DNA from: Ailanthus altissimus | Taxonomy: Eukaryota > Streptophyta > Magnoliopsida > Sapindales > Simaroubaceae | Assembly: GCA_946807835.1 (NCBI GenBank) | Contig: OX327695.1 | Location: forward strand, 25,402,501 to 25,466,500 | Direction of reading: 5' to 3' | Length of the DNA: 64,000 nt | In this document: in pieces, positions 10,501-21,175 of the stretch | How positions within the stretch are numbered: position 1 is the stretch's first letter | How the letters are laid out: each line of letters opens with the position of its first letter | The notes under the pieces: generated by a model | What the model saw: only the letters and a program-made list of their open reading frames with translations | The model's database searches: none | Told to the model about the DNA's origin: nothing | Translations under genes and position numbers: made by a program

Positions 10501-12903
10501 AGATCTAAAAGTGTGTAACCATTAATAAATTATCCTAAAAGGCATGATCTAAGGACAGCATTGATCTTGAGGATGATTTCCTGGGTTTCTCCCTTTACTG
10601 TTTTTAATGAATATCTAATAGATCGAGCGTTAACTTTCAATGTTTTATATTGAGGTGAGATTAGACTTCTGACTAGATATCTAACACATACCATATTTTC
10701 GTATGTCGATTTCTTAGCTTCTAATTGTGCTGTATGAATGGCTGCCCAAATGCACACGATTGGTTTGGCATGTGAAAGTGCTTTTATTCAAAGTTTTTGA
10801 GATGATTCATCTATGGAAGACGTCTTTCTGGGATGATGACACATTGCAAATTTCCCCTCTTGCTTTAAGGCAACACTTGTCAGAATATAATATCCAGCTC
10901 TAAGAGAATTCGCCTTGTCAGTTTTTTTTTGGTCAATTCAAAAACAACTTAAATGAGGTTTGAATGCTTATATGTGATTTAATAAGTTATTGGAAGTAAT
11001 AAGATGATCTGTTTTCCATATGCCTTAAAACTTACTAAATTTATGCCTCTTAATCTGCAAATTTTTTCTACACTATTCTTATTTTGGTCACATATAAGTA
11101 AATCTTTCTTCTGTTACATAATCATTTCTAAATTATTTTAAATATACATTGTTATTAATGTTAACATATGGTAAATATCTTTAATTATTGTACTCGTGCT
11201 CATAGTTCAGATTTGTTTTCCTGAAACAGTTTGTTGGTGCCTCCATGCAACCAGATATGATGATAATTACTGAACTTATGAAGGGTAATACACTTCAGAA
11301 GTACCTTTGGAGTATCCGCCCAAATCGTCTAGATCTGAAGCTTTCTATAAGTTTTGCATTAGATATTTCTCGAGCTATGGAGTACTTGCATGCTAATGGC
11401 ATCATTCATCGTGATCTGAAGCCAAGTAATCAATTTTCATTTTTCTCATAGATTTTTGGTTCATTTAGTTGGGAAGTTCAAACTACCTCCTCCTTTCATG
11501 ATTTTGAATTTTGTTTAGTTCACACACTCGAGGACATGATCGTTCTGCTCTCCAAAAGGACTAAAAGGTTAAAGATAAGAAGATAAATGTCAACCTTATG
11601 CGGTTGCTTTTCCTACAAGGTTGAACTGAAAAAGTGGCAAATGCTTGAATGGGAGGGTTTTTCTTCGCGGGTGCTTATACCTTTGTTTTAAGAAACAAAT
11701 TAAAGCAGTATTAACTATCTACATAAGCGATCTATTATTTAATTCTGTTTCACTTTTTACCTGCATGAATGCACTTCTTATCCCTGACCAATTGTTGAAA
11801 TGGTTGAAACCTTGTTTTGCCGATAATATTCTTCTTAACCCTCTTCATGTTTGTTTCAGGCAATCTTCTCTTGTCAGAAGATAAAATGCAAATTAAGATA
11901 GCTGACTTTGGACTGGCTAGAGAGGAGGTAATGGATGACATGACTTGTGAGGCTGGTACTTACCGATGGATGGCTCCAGAGGTACTTTTTTGTGTTGCAG
12001 AACTTTGTGCAGCTACAAATCTTCATGTTATATCTAATTCTTTTCTTTTGTATCTGAAGCAGTTATTCAGCCGAGACCCACTTCCACGCGGAGTGAAGAA
12101 ACATTATGACCACAAGGTGGATGTATACAGCTTTGCAATTGTTCTGTGGGAGCTGCTGACAAATAAAGTTCCATTTAAAGGGAGGGACAATATAACAATA
12201 GCATATGCTGCATCTAAAGTATGTATAACTTTTCCTTGAGCAGAAGTAGTAACACATGCAACACTTAATGCAATTACTTGCTCCTCTATTTAGTGAGATC
12301 AAGTGTGACCTCAGATCCTCTTGCTTATGGTAACATTTGCTTTATCTTAGCAAGTAAACTTCCATTCAAAGGGGAGGGATGATTCAACAATAGCATATGC
12401 TGCAGCTAATATAACAACAGCATAAACTTCCTTGAGCAGAAGTAATAACACATGCAACACTTGTTATAATTACTTGCTCTTCTATTTCTAGTGAGACCAA
12501 ATGTGACCTAAATCCTTGTTTTCAAAATCTCGTTTATGGTTACATTTGCATTATCTTAGCAAGTATCTGCATTTATTTTCAATACTTTCAGAATCAAAGG
12601 CCTAGTGTGGAGAACCTTTCAGAGGATATGGTCTCTCTGTTGCAGTCTTGTTGGGCAGAGGATCCGAAGGTCCGACCAGAATTTTCGGAAATCACAGCCT
12701 CCCTCACAAACTCCCTCCAGAACCTTAGTTCAACAGAGACCATCCTTGCCAAGGTGATTAAGATTGAAGATCCAAAGAGTAACATGAACAAAGATTCTTT
12801 GGTCACTACCCATATAATAAAAAAATTCAATGAGAAGCATCTGAAACGCAGTAGTTCTTTACCGTCTTTCCTCAAGCGCTTTCGTGGCTGCTTCCCCAAG
12901 TGA
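7549..12903 (+). CDS. Serine/threonine protein kinase, plant Raf/STY-like group, six exons
   Basis: Exons by splice sites and frame: 7549-7784, 9649-9781, 11230-11425, 11860-11981, 12063-12218 and 12592-12903, giving 384 residues. An acidic run (residues 36-45) precedes the kinase domain, which starts near residue 62. Every catalytic element is present: glycine loop GEGSYSIV (68-75), lysine K88 in AVKV, helix-C glutamate E109, HRDLKPSN with D185 and N190, DFG at 204-206 and APE at 227-229. Hence an active kinase is expected, probably soluble, as no signal peptide or membrane segment is seen. The basic C-terminal tail ends with RGCFPK. The exon 1/2 junction is the least certain point. A donor at 7784 joined to 9649 gives VYKGFYKSKPIAVKV, matching this family; a donor at 7788 joined to 9614 also keeps frame but inserts unusual residues. 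Intron 4 (81 nt) has no stop, and intron 5 contains a duplicated copy of the exon 5 end. Substrate and pathway cannot be read from sequence. Confidence 0.9.
7785..9648 (+). other. Intron 1 of the kinase gene
   Basis: This intron of about 1.9 kb begins GTGGGT and ends GTGTTAG. The part from 8600 to 9590 is less AT-rich than the rest and has several short minus-strand open stretches, none of which resembles a protein I know. It may hold an old insertion or a regulatory intron sequence. Confidence 0.6.
12219..12591 (+). repeat. Intron 5 of the kinase gene with a tandem duplication of the exon 5 end
   Basis: The segment 12165-12350 (end of exon 5 plus intron start) is repeated at about 12351-12565. 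Matching landmarks are ACAATAGCATATGCTGCA, CCTTGAGCAGAAGTA, CACATGCAACACTT and ATCTTAGCAAGTA, each present twice in the same order. The second copy of the exon end (about 12351-12412) has substitutions and lacks the GTATGT donor, so it is a decayed pseudo-exon. Confidence 0.85.
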
Positions 12904-13654
12904 CCAAGTGGCATGCTAAGTCATAGTCATGTTTTAGGTTCTTAAAGGCTGAAATTCAGCTAGCTATACATGGTTGTATCTTTCTCTTGATTATTATACA
13001 AAGCTACAGCTGGACAGTCGATGAAAACTTCAGTCAGAGTCGGTCTGTGTCATGTATTGTGAATTGAACGCCTTAAATAACTCAAAGATACATAGATGAA
13101 AATGAAATTATAGATAAATTCAAAGCAGATAAAACTGTCGTTGCCATGTGTCTGTGGCCATGTACCATTTGAATCTTTACTATTTTCCCTTTCAAGTATT
13201 TTTACTTTTGTTCGTGTACTGTGCCCCAAATCAGATGATATTAGAATTTAATGCCAATGATAAAAACTTGCTACAATTTAATATATATATTTTTTGGTCA
13301 TACAAGTGCCAGTAACTGTTGCACGCTTGGTTTGCCCTTCTTGGAGCTGTTTCTAAATAAAACAAAACTCTATTATATCGTGTAGCATGATGCGCTTGAA
13401 AAGATAAGGTGAATCCAACTAGGCAAATGCTGGCAGCGTAATCCGAATTATGGGAAATAAGCTCTTGTATTAATTTATAATGGCAAATGACTTGCCACCT
13501 CCACTTTCTTTAGTGATGAGTCCAATCTGATTGATAGGAGTAGGACCGCGCATGTCATATCGCACTTTATATCACCGTCCATGAATCAATAAAGTCATTA
13601 CTAGCGGCGCAGAGCTGCGGCTCTTAGTCCTAGAGATATCATGCTCACGCGTCA
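12904..13654. other. 3' UTR of the kinase gene and intergenic DNA
   Basis: The first 200-350 bases after the stop are the likely 3' untranslated region, with AATAA-like words near 13074 and 13100. No gene is seen in the rest. The stretch 13655-13671 is the left copy of the LINE target duplication. Confidence 0.5.
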
Positions 13655-13671
13655 TCCATTCAACTTGTTTA
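13655..13671. repeat. Left copy of the 17-bp LINE target-site duplication
   Basis: TCCATTCAACTTGTTTA, identical to 29101-29117. The bases beyond it on either side differ between the two copies, so its length is exactly 17. It also marks the sequence of the empty site before the LINE arrived. Confidence 0.9.
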
Positions 13672-13899
13672 GTTTTTTTAAAAACAATTTTCAGTCAACA
13701 AAAACTTAATTACAAGAATTTTAACAAATTGATCAAATTCCTTTAAAATATAAACCGACTCAAAATTAAGCATCAATTTAATTAAATTATAAATTATTAT
13801 ATTTGTATTTGTAAAAGTAAAGAGCATCTTTAAACAAATAAAAAAGTTTAAATAGTTACGAATCTAGTTAAAAATATAACATATTTTAAAATGAGATAT

Positions 13900-14071
13900 T
13901 TTATTAAATAAAATATCATTTATTATTTATTATGCATTCGATTTAATAATAATAAAATCAATATTTAAAGTTTAAATAATCACAAAATCTTTAAAAATAA
14001 CTATCATTTTAGCAATTAAAATATAGAACAGATCATCATACTTCGTAATTTTGGATAACACCATAATTCTC
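13900..14071 (-). pseudogene. C-terminal part of the LINE RNase H region, cut off by the copia insertion
   Basis: On the minus strand the frame that reads VAADTLHGVKGF to the right of the copia continues here as a degenerate RVT_3-type RNase H, with LNIDFIII-like residues before a decayed acidic site. Several stops interrupt it. It is linked to 23238-23340 once the copia and one AAATG copy are left out. Confidence 0.65.
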
Positions 14072-14076
14072 AAATG

Positions 14077-16070
14077 TGTTGGAATCAAATATATATAAGT
14101 GTATGTATGTGCAACTGTATTTATTACAAAAAAATATATTTTAATACACATTTAACATACCAAAAAATTTAAAACATACAATAAACACGTAAACATATAT
14201 TAATCAAATTAATATATCAAAAGTAAAGTTGAAAAATTATCAGTACGTGTAACGTTTTACATGTGTAATTTAGAGTTATTCCGGAGTCACACTCGTAAAC
14301 ATTTCTAGTCACCAATTTAATGAGTTTGACAAACTAAAATAACAATTCCTTTAATCTAACACGAGATTAACGCTTAACTCTAAATGATTGATTCTTCTTT
14401 CCTTTTTCTTTCTCTTCCAAAATGAAAAATGAAACAAAGGAAACAAAAATGCAACAATTGCATCTATTGCCAATTTTTTTCCATAAAACACACACATATT
14501 TCTCTATTTTAATTATTATAATAATATTATATACTAAAATAATATTATTTAGTCACTTAAAGTAAAAATAATAATAAAATAATATTTAATATATATAATA
14601 CATGACAAATACTATGTATAAATATATATTATATTATTAAAATATATAATGTTATAAAATAATATATTTTAATAAATATATTTTAATTATTTAATAATTA
14701 AATAATTATAGTGTGAAATAACCATTTTGTTCCTATAAATAGTTACCAAGTATACCATTTAGTGGGTCACACTAAATTTCACACTTAAATAAACTCAACT
14801 GAAAATCCACAATATACTACGTATCATTTTATAATTAATAAATAATAATTATTGACTAATTATTGTATTTAACGCTTAAACATAGATATGCACGTATTTT
14901 CGTGATAGTGCTGGATATTATTGGATTAAACAATTTAATCCAGTATATTGTCCTAGTGCACAATGGGTACACTCTATATCGCAGGACTCTTTAGATCCAT
15001 GCCCGATTCGTTAAATGGAACTATTCCATAAGTTCGCGAGCAATGCCCTACACACATGTCATGAATATTACAAATCAATACGTTAAACCATACAAGTTGA
15101 TGTTACAATACATACGTATAGTCCTTCTATCATATATATCTTGGATGTGCGGGAACATAGATCAACACCGTCAAATCTTCATGTGCTCATCCATAAACCT
15201 ATCTCCAGAATGGTATCTCATTAAATAATATAAGCAAACTCTTTACCATATTGTCTAACCATGTGGAAACTCATTTTTGGGTTAACTGCTTATGACCATA
15301 AAACTGTCTTGAGATACTATCTTGAAGTATCTAGATATATTACTCCCTATGAGAGCTGATAGATCCCATATCTGCACGCACCGGACTCTATGAGCATCAG
15401 ACCATACCCAGTGATACTCAGTGATCAGACTATAAAAGGTCTCTGACATACGTTGAATCAAAGCATGGTGGATCATTTACAAGCCCACCGTGGTGCTCAG
15501 GTCAGAGGACCATGCATATTACTCAACTCGAGAGGACCTTCCATTGATGGTAACATAAGATATCTATTAGGGTCCTCATGAGTCTGTTTAGTACTTAGTC
15601 CTAACTGAATACTCGTATGCCTATACAATCTCTAAGATCCTGGTCGGCTAGGAATGACCAACTGTACTTACAGATATAGACATGCACTGATCTATATGAA
15701 TTAATGAGATCTACTAACAGACATGCATCAGTAGAAATAGATCAGGAACAATATATTTAAAAACATGCTTGTATAATGACACATCCTAACAACTCATTAC
15801 AACTCATGCAACTATATCATTATAACCATATTCTGAGGTCTTTATTCCGTTACAGATAAAGTTTTGACTCTTGAAATATTTGCTAACTCTTACCGCTGGT
15901 CTAAACTCTTTTAGACCCTATCTAAACACCTTTAGATAATGCAGAGTTTATAGTGTAACAAGCATTAAACCATATTATTAAGAAATAATTAGCGATATAA
16001 CAAAATATACTTTGTATAGATATCAAATATTTATACAAAATTGGGTTGACACATAGGCACAACCCTAACA
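14077..16070 (-). repeat. 3' LTR of copia 1
   Basis: About 1.99 kb, starting TGTTGGAATC and ending CCCTAACA in plus coordinates, so TG...CA is kept. It aligns end to end with 21176-23232. On its inner side, 16071-16090 is the complement of a purine-rich polypurine tract (AGTGAGAGAT on the element strand). Confidence 0.92.
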
Positions 16071-16072
16071 AT

Positions 16073-19000
16073 CTCTCACTTGTCCTAGTGCCAATCACAG
16101 TAATATCTAATACCCATATACTCCATGTGTTTCTCAAACACCTTTAGAGTTAAGGCTTTGGTAAATGGGTCTACTAGATTACTTACAGAATCTATTTTAC
16201 AAATAATTACATCTCCTCTGACCAAGATTTCTCTAATAATGTGTTATTTCCGCTTTACATGCTTAAATTTCTGGTGTGCTCTTGACTCATTTGCTTGTGT
16301 TATAGCCTCGTTATTATCGTAAAATAATGAGATAGGATCTGATGAACTTAGAACTATTCCAAGCTCAGTGATAAACTTTCGAATCTAAACAGCTTCTTTT
16401 GTAGCTTTAGAGGCTATAATGTACTTTGCTTCTGTAGTAGAGTCAAATGTGGGCCTTTACTTGGTGCTTTTCCAGCTCACTGCGCCTTCATTGAGAGTAA
16501 ACATATATCTAGATGTAGACTTTCTATCATCTAGATTAGACTGAAAGTCTGAATTAGTGTATCCTTTCACTTGAATATCATTATCTCCACAAATAAGAGA
16601 CTTATCCTTCATACCCTTAAGATATTTTAGGATATGTTTGACTGTCATCCAATGGTTGTCATTTGGATCAAATTAATATCAGCTTGTAACACTTACAGCT
16701 ATACTGATGTCAGATCTCGTGCACATCATAGCATACATAAGGCTGCTAATAGCTGATGCATATGGTATGTTAAACATTCTAACTCTTTCATCTTTCGTCT
16801 GAGGAGACATTCTTCTAGAAAGATGAACACTATGTCTAAAAAGTACATTAACTGTCTTATAGTTAGTAAAATTTTACCTTTTCGTCTGGAAGAGTCCTAT
16901 TAGCTTCCTAGTTTTATCTCTATAAAACTTTATACCCAGTATATAGGAAGCCTCTCCCAAGTTTTTCATGGAGAAATTCTTACTCAGATAGCTTTTTGTG
17001 GATTGCAACATACCAATATCATTTCTATTGATCAATATGTCATCCATACATAGAACTAAGAAGATATTATGCTCATACTGACCCTTTTATACACTCAAGC
17101 TTCTTTATCATTTTTTATGAAACCATAATTTCTGATTACCTCATCAAAACAATGATTCCAACTTCGGGGAAGTTTGTTAAGTTCATAAATAGACTTCTTC
17201 AGCCTACACACTAGACTAGAAGTCTGGCTAAATGTAAAACTTTCAGGCTGTTCTATGAATATCTCTCATCGAGGTATTTATTCAGGAACGCCGTTTTTAC
17301 ATCAATCTGCCAAATCTCAAAGTCATAGTATGCAACAAGTGCCAACAAAATCCTAATTGACTTTAGCATCGCAACAGATGCAAAGATCTCCTCATAATCG
17401 ATCCTAGATTATTGAGTATAACCTTTTACCACCAGTCTAGCCTTAAAGGTCTCTACCATTCATCAGGCCCTCGCTTCCGTTTGCAAATCTATTTACAACC
17501 AATAGAAAGAATTCCTTCGAGAAGCGGAACTAACTCCCAGACTTGATTCTAATACATAGAGTCAATTTTGAATTTTATGACTTCTTGCCACTTTCCCGAG
17601 TCGATGTCTAACATCGCCTCCCTGTAAGTCAAAGGATCATTTTCTTCTAACAAGAAAACCTCAAGTGTACCTTCAAGCATTTGACCATTCCTAACAGGTG
17701 GCCTGGACATTCTTTCAGACCTATGTGGAAGGTGTGTTAAAGGTACACTACTCACTTGAACTTGAGTATCCATCTGCAATTCATCAGGTTCTCGATTAAC
17801 TTCATCAAGTACAATCTTTTTACAATCCCCATGATCTTCTAGAAACTGTTTCTCAAGAAAAGTGGTATTTCGAGCAACGAACACATTTCGTTCCTCTGGA
17901 TCATAGAATTGGTATCCCATTGAATTCTTGGGATACCCAATGAACCTATACTTGTACTCTCTGGGTGCAAGTTGATCATGTTGCGCAACTTTTATGTAAA
18001 CAGGACAACCCTAAATCCTAAGATACTTAAGACTCGGTTTCCTACCATTCATCATCTCATGTGGAGTAGTAGGAACAGCTTTAGACGGAACTTTGTTCAA
18101 AATATGAGCAACAGTTTCCAGAGCATGACCCCACAGGTATTCCGATTCTTTTTCTCCGAAATACCATTGTGTTGTGGAGTACCTGAAGGACTATATTAAA
18201 CGAGAATTCCATTCTCCTTTAAATAACCCAAAAAATCATTGCCCATGTACTCACTGTCTCGATCTAATCAAAGAGATTTAATGCATATATCGGTTTGCTC
18301 CTTTACTTCAAGTCGAAAATTTTTAAACTTTTCAAAGGTTTCTAAATTGTGTTTAAAAATAAACACGTAACTATATCATGAACAATCATCGATGAAGGTT
18401 ACAAAGTATCGAAATCCACAAATTGCAATGTGATTCATTGGACCGCATACATCACTATATATCAGTTCCAATAAACCAGAGGCATGATGTCCAACACCGA
18501 TAAATGGAGATTTGGTTATCTTCCATTGAATACAAGATTCACAAACTGGATAAAGTTCCATGGTCAAATTAGGTATCTGACCATCCTTAACCAGATGGGT
18601 TAGGCGTCTCACGCTTGTATAACCTAATCTCATATAGCACATTTTGGTTCCATTTAAAGTTTTCGATCTTGTACATTTGTTACTAGAACTAGCTTGTACA
18701 TTCATGACATTTTTCACTGTATCTAATACATAATATCCATTGACTAACTGACACTCAACTAGCAAAACATCATGCATATCATATAAATACAAAGAATGAT
18801 TTTGTATATTTACACGATATCCTTCACTGTCAAGCACAGTAAGGGATATAATCTTCCTAATGATATTGGGTATATAATAACAATTATACGAAATAATTGT
18901 TCTATTACGTGAGAAAAGCAAATAAAAATGTCCAACAGCTTGGACCTGCAGAAGCTTTCCATTTCTCACTCTGAGCATCACTTCTCCTTATTGTAGCATC

Positions 19001-19946
19001 ATAATTTCCCTCATTTCCTGTAACATATTGCAAATGTGAGAAGAGCATGCAATATCTAATACTCAGCCAGTATAAGCATCAAATGCTATAGAAATGTCAA
19101 TAATGGTCAAGCATATACCCGAGGGAGTATTCTTCACAGTGGCAAGGTATCTCAAGTAGTTGCGCTTACAGTGCCCATCCTCGTTGCAAAAGAAACACTT
19201 TTCTTTTGCTTTCTTCTCCCGAGGCTTGGATATTTACTGCCTTTAAAGACCTATCCGATGTGGTTTCTTCTTTTTCCCTTTGGACTTCCTAGAAACCCTT
19301 GGGGTAGAAGATGAAGCACCCTGGACCAAGAGGGTCGAGTTCCCTTTACGCATATCCTCCTCCATTGTCTTCAACAAATTATGAAGCTGAGCATAAGTTA
19401 AGGTCAATCATTGCATATTAAAGTTCATAATAAACTATGCAAATAACCCTGGCAACAATTGTAGAATTAAACTATTCCCCAAGTTATTGTTCAAAGAAAT
19501 GTCCATAGCCTCTAACTTCTCAATGTAACTAATCATCTTGAGTACATGAGGACTAACTGAATTGCCCTCGCTCAGTCTAGCCTGAAAGAGCGCATTGGCT
19601 ACTCTATTCAACTCGACTTGAGGTCGATCGCCAAAGAGCTCTTTTAAATGCAGTATGATGCTACTAGTACTGTCGATACGGACATGCTCATGCTGTAACT
19701 TTGTAGACATCGAGGCCAGGATGTATGATTTAACTTTTAAATCGTCATCCAACTATTTCTGATATGTCTCCCTCTCCTCAGGGGTGGCATAATCAGAAAC
19801 ACCTCTGGGCAATTTCTAATCTATAATATATCTAAGCCTCTCTGAATCCAAAAAAATTCTAAGATTCATAAGCCAATTTGAATAATTTTCGGTGCCTTTG
19901 AGCTAATGTGCATTCAATATGTACACTATGGGGTTTGTAGAGGCCA
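16073..19946 (-). pseudogene. Broken gag-pol polyprotein of copia 1
   Basis: The frame starts at the ATG at 19946 with MASTNPIVYILNAH and is broken by stops and shifts. Domains on the minus strand are gag (about 19435-19946); zinc knuckle CFFCNEDGHCKRNY (about 19170-19215), whose last cysteine has become tyrosine; the protease site, which reads VLDIACSS instead of DTGASS (about 19060-19100); pre-integrase and integrase (18376-18981, with ending FIDDCS); the integrase-RT linker (17549-17920); RT (about 16700-17570); and RNase H (about 16080-16650, DDRKSTSRY block). Loss of the protease aspartate-threonine-glycine signature and the zinc-knuckle cysteine means no functional product. Confidence 0.88.
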
Positions 19947-20173
19947 TTAGATCAAACTTTGTACAAGAAAAAACAAATAGAAGATGTCAACAGAATTTGT
20001 TAAATTGTTAATAATACATTTTTAATTATGGGTATAATAATTATATATTTTTTAATTTAAAACGTCATCTTACTACTTTACATAATCCCGATAATCTTTC
20101 AAACGGGAAAATGATAGTTTAAACTCTTTTAAACTATACATCAAAAAATAGGCCCTATTGAAATTTACTCCAG

Positions 20174-20486
20174 CCTCACGCTGTAGCAATATTGACCTTT
20201 GTAAATCTAACAGGTAGACAACATTTTTTAATTGCATCTCATGCAACCCTTACCATTTGATTCTGAATACACGTTATCCTCACGCTGTAGCAATATTAGG
20301 TAAGTGTATTCTAGATTAACTTGTCAATTATCAAATATATGTTACTGATACTACATTCACGCTGTAGCAATATTGGACAATACGTTCGCATATATTTGCC
20401 TAATCTCATGTTTAACCGGTATAGTCCAAGCTTAACCGACCAAGTCTCAGCTTAACCGACCAAGTCTCTCACGCTGTAGCAATATT
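20174..20486 (-). repeat. Array of four leader motifs, AATATTGCTACAGCGTGAGG type
   Basis: Copies in plus coordinates are 20174-20193, 20278-20297, 20355-20374 and 20467-20486. The core CACGCTGTAGCAATATT is identical in all four. Start-to-start spacings in element order are 112, 77 and 104 bases. The sequence between copies is not repeated, so this is an interspersed array and not a simple tandem repeat. Confidence 0.92.
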
Positions 20487-20866
20487 AAAAAAAGGCCGAC
20501 GTAGCTCATTTAACACCGTATTGACAAGACGGATCAAAATAAAATACTATCACATAATATAATATTCTTTAATCTGATAATGAGAGATTTTTTTATTTTC
20601 TAAATCCCCATCTCATGAGAAGGTGATTCTCAATTAATTAATTTTTCTATACCAACATAATTAACCTCCACCAGTAGGGTTTCCATTATGGCTCTTAATA
20701 CAGAAAAATTGATCTTAGTTTATAAAGTAGACCGACAATTCTTATCACTGCATCTCATAAACTCTACACATGCAAAATTAATTTTGAAATACTATTAAAA
20801 AATAATGTAGCACGTGAACAGTAAAAAAAATAGTTCATTTACTACTGTTCAAGTACACAGTACCTG

Positions 20867-21060
20867 CACTGCGGCACGGATTTCCAGCGCTACAGCACTT
20901 GGAGGTCAAACCCCCAGCGCCGCGGAGCCCATCTATCAGTGTTACGGTGCAAATTTCAGAACCTTCAGTGCCCCAGCCCGGGCTGGCCAGTACCGCGGCA
21001 CCAAGTCTCCAGCACTGCCACGCTGGGAGCTCGAACCCCAGTGCTGCGTCGCCCAGTGCA
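20867..21060 (-). repeat. GC-rich minisatellite in the copia 1 leader
   Basis: An island of very high GC content in AT-rich DNA, made of degenerate units such as CCAGCGCTACAGCACTTGG and CCAGTGCTGCGTCGCCCAG. The core GCGCTGCAGCGCTGG recurs roughly every 20-30 bases. Related sequence occurs inside two solo LTRs (36915-37030 and 58755-58910). Confidence 0.8.
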
Positions 21061-21157
21061 CCCCTTTTGGCATTCCCGTTTCAACATTTGAAATACACCA
21101 TGTACATTGGGCCTTTTTCCTTCGTTCACTCAAACAACACCTAAATTTCATTGAATC

Positions 21158-21170
21158 GGCTATGATACTA
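21158..21170 (-). other. Primer-binding site of copia 1
   Basis: On the minus strand this reads TAGTATCATAGCC, next to the 5' LTR. It matches the common plant copia site TGGTATCAGAGCC, complementary to the 3' end of initiator methionine tRNA, with two changes. Confidence 0.85.
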
Positions 21171-21175
21171 ATTTT

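Larger units (their letters stand above)
19947..21157 (-). other. 5' leader of copia 1 with four-copy motif array and GC-rich repeats
   Basis: This 1.2-kb untranslated stretch lies between the primer-binding site and gag. It contains four copies of AATATTGCTACAGCGTGAGG (minus-strand sense) at 20174-20486 and a GC-rich minisatellite at 20867-21060. It is homologous to the leader of the plus-strand copia at 49366-50607. Open frames in the GC-rich part (20814-21272) are by-products of the repeats and not genes. Confidence 0.8.

Noticed and set aside
20174..20486. CRISPR-like array, because short repeats are spaced by unique sequence
   Set aside because: The spacers are 58-92 bases and differ in length, there is no leader or cas gene, the DNA is plant nuclear, and the array is part of a retrotransposon leader.
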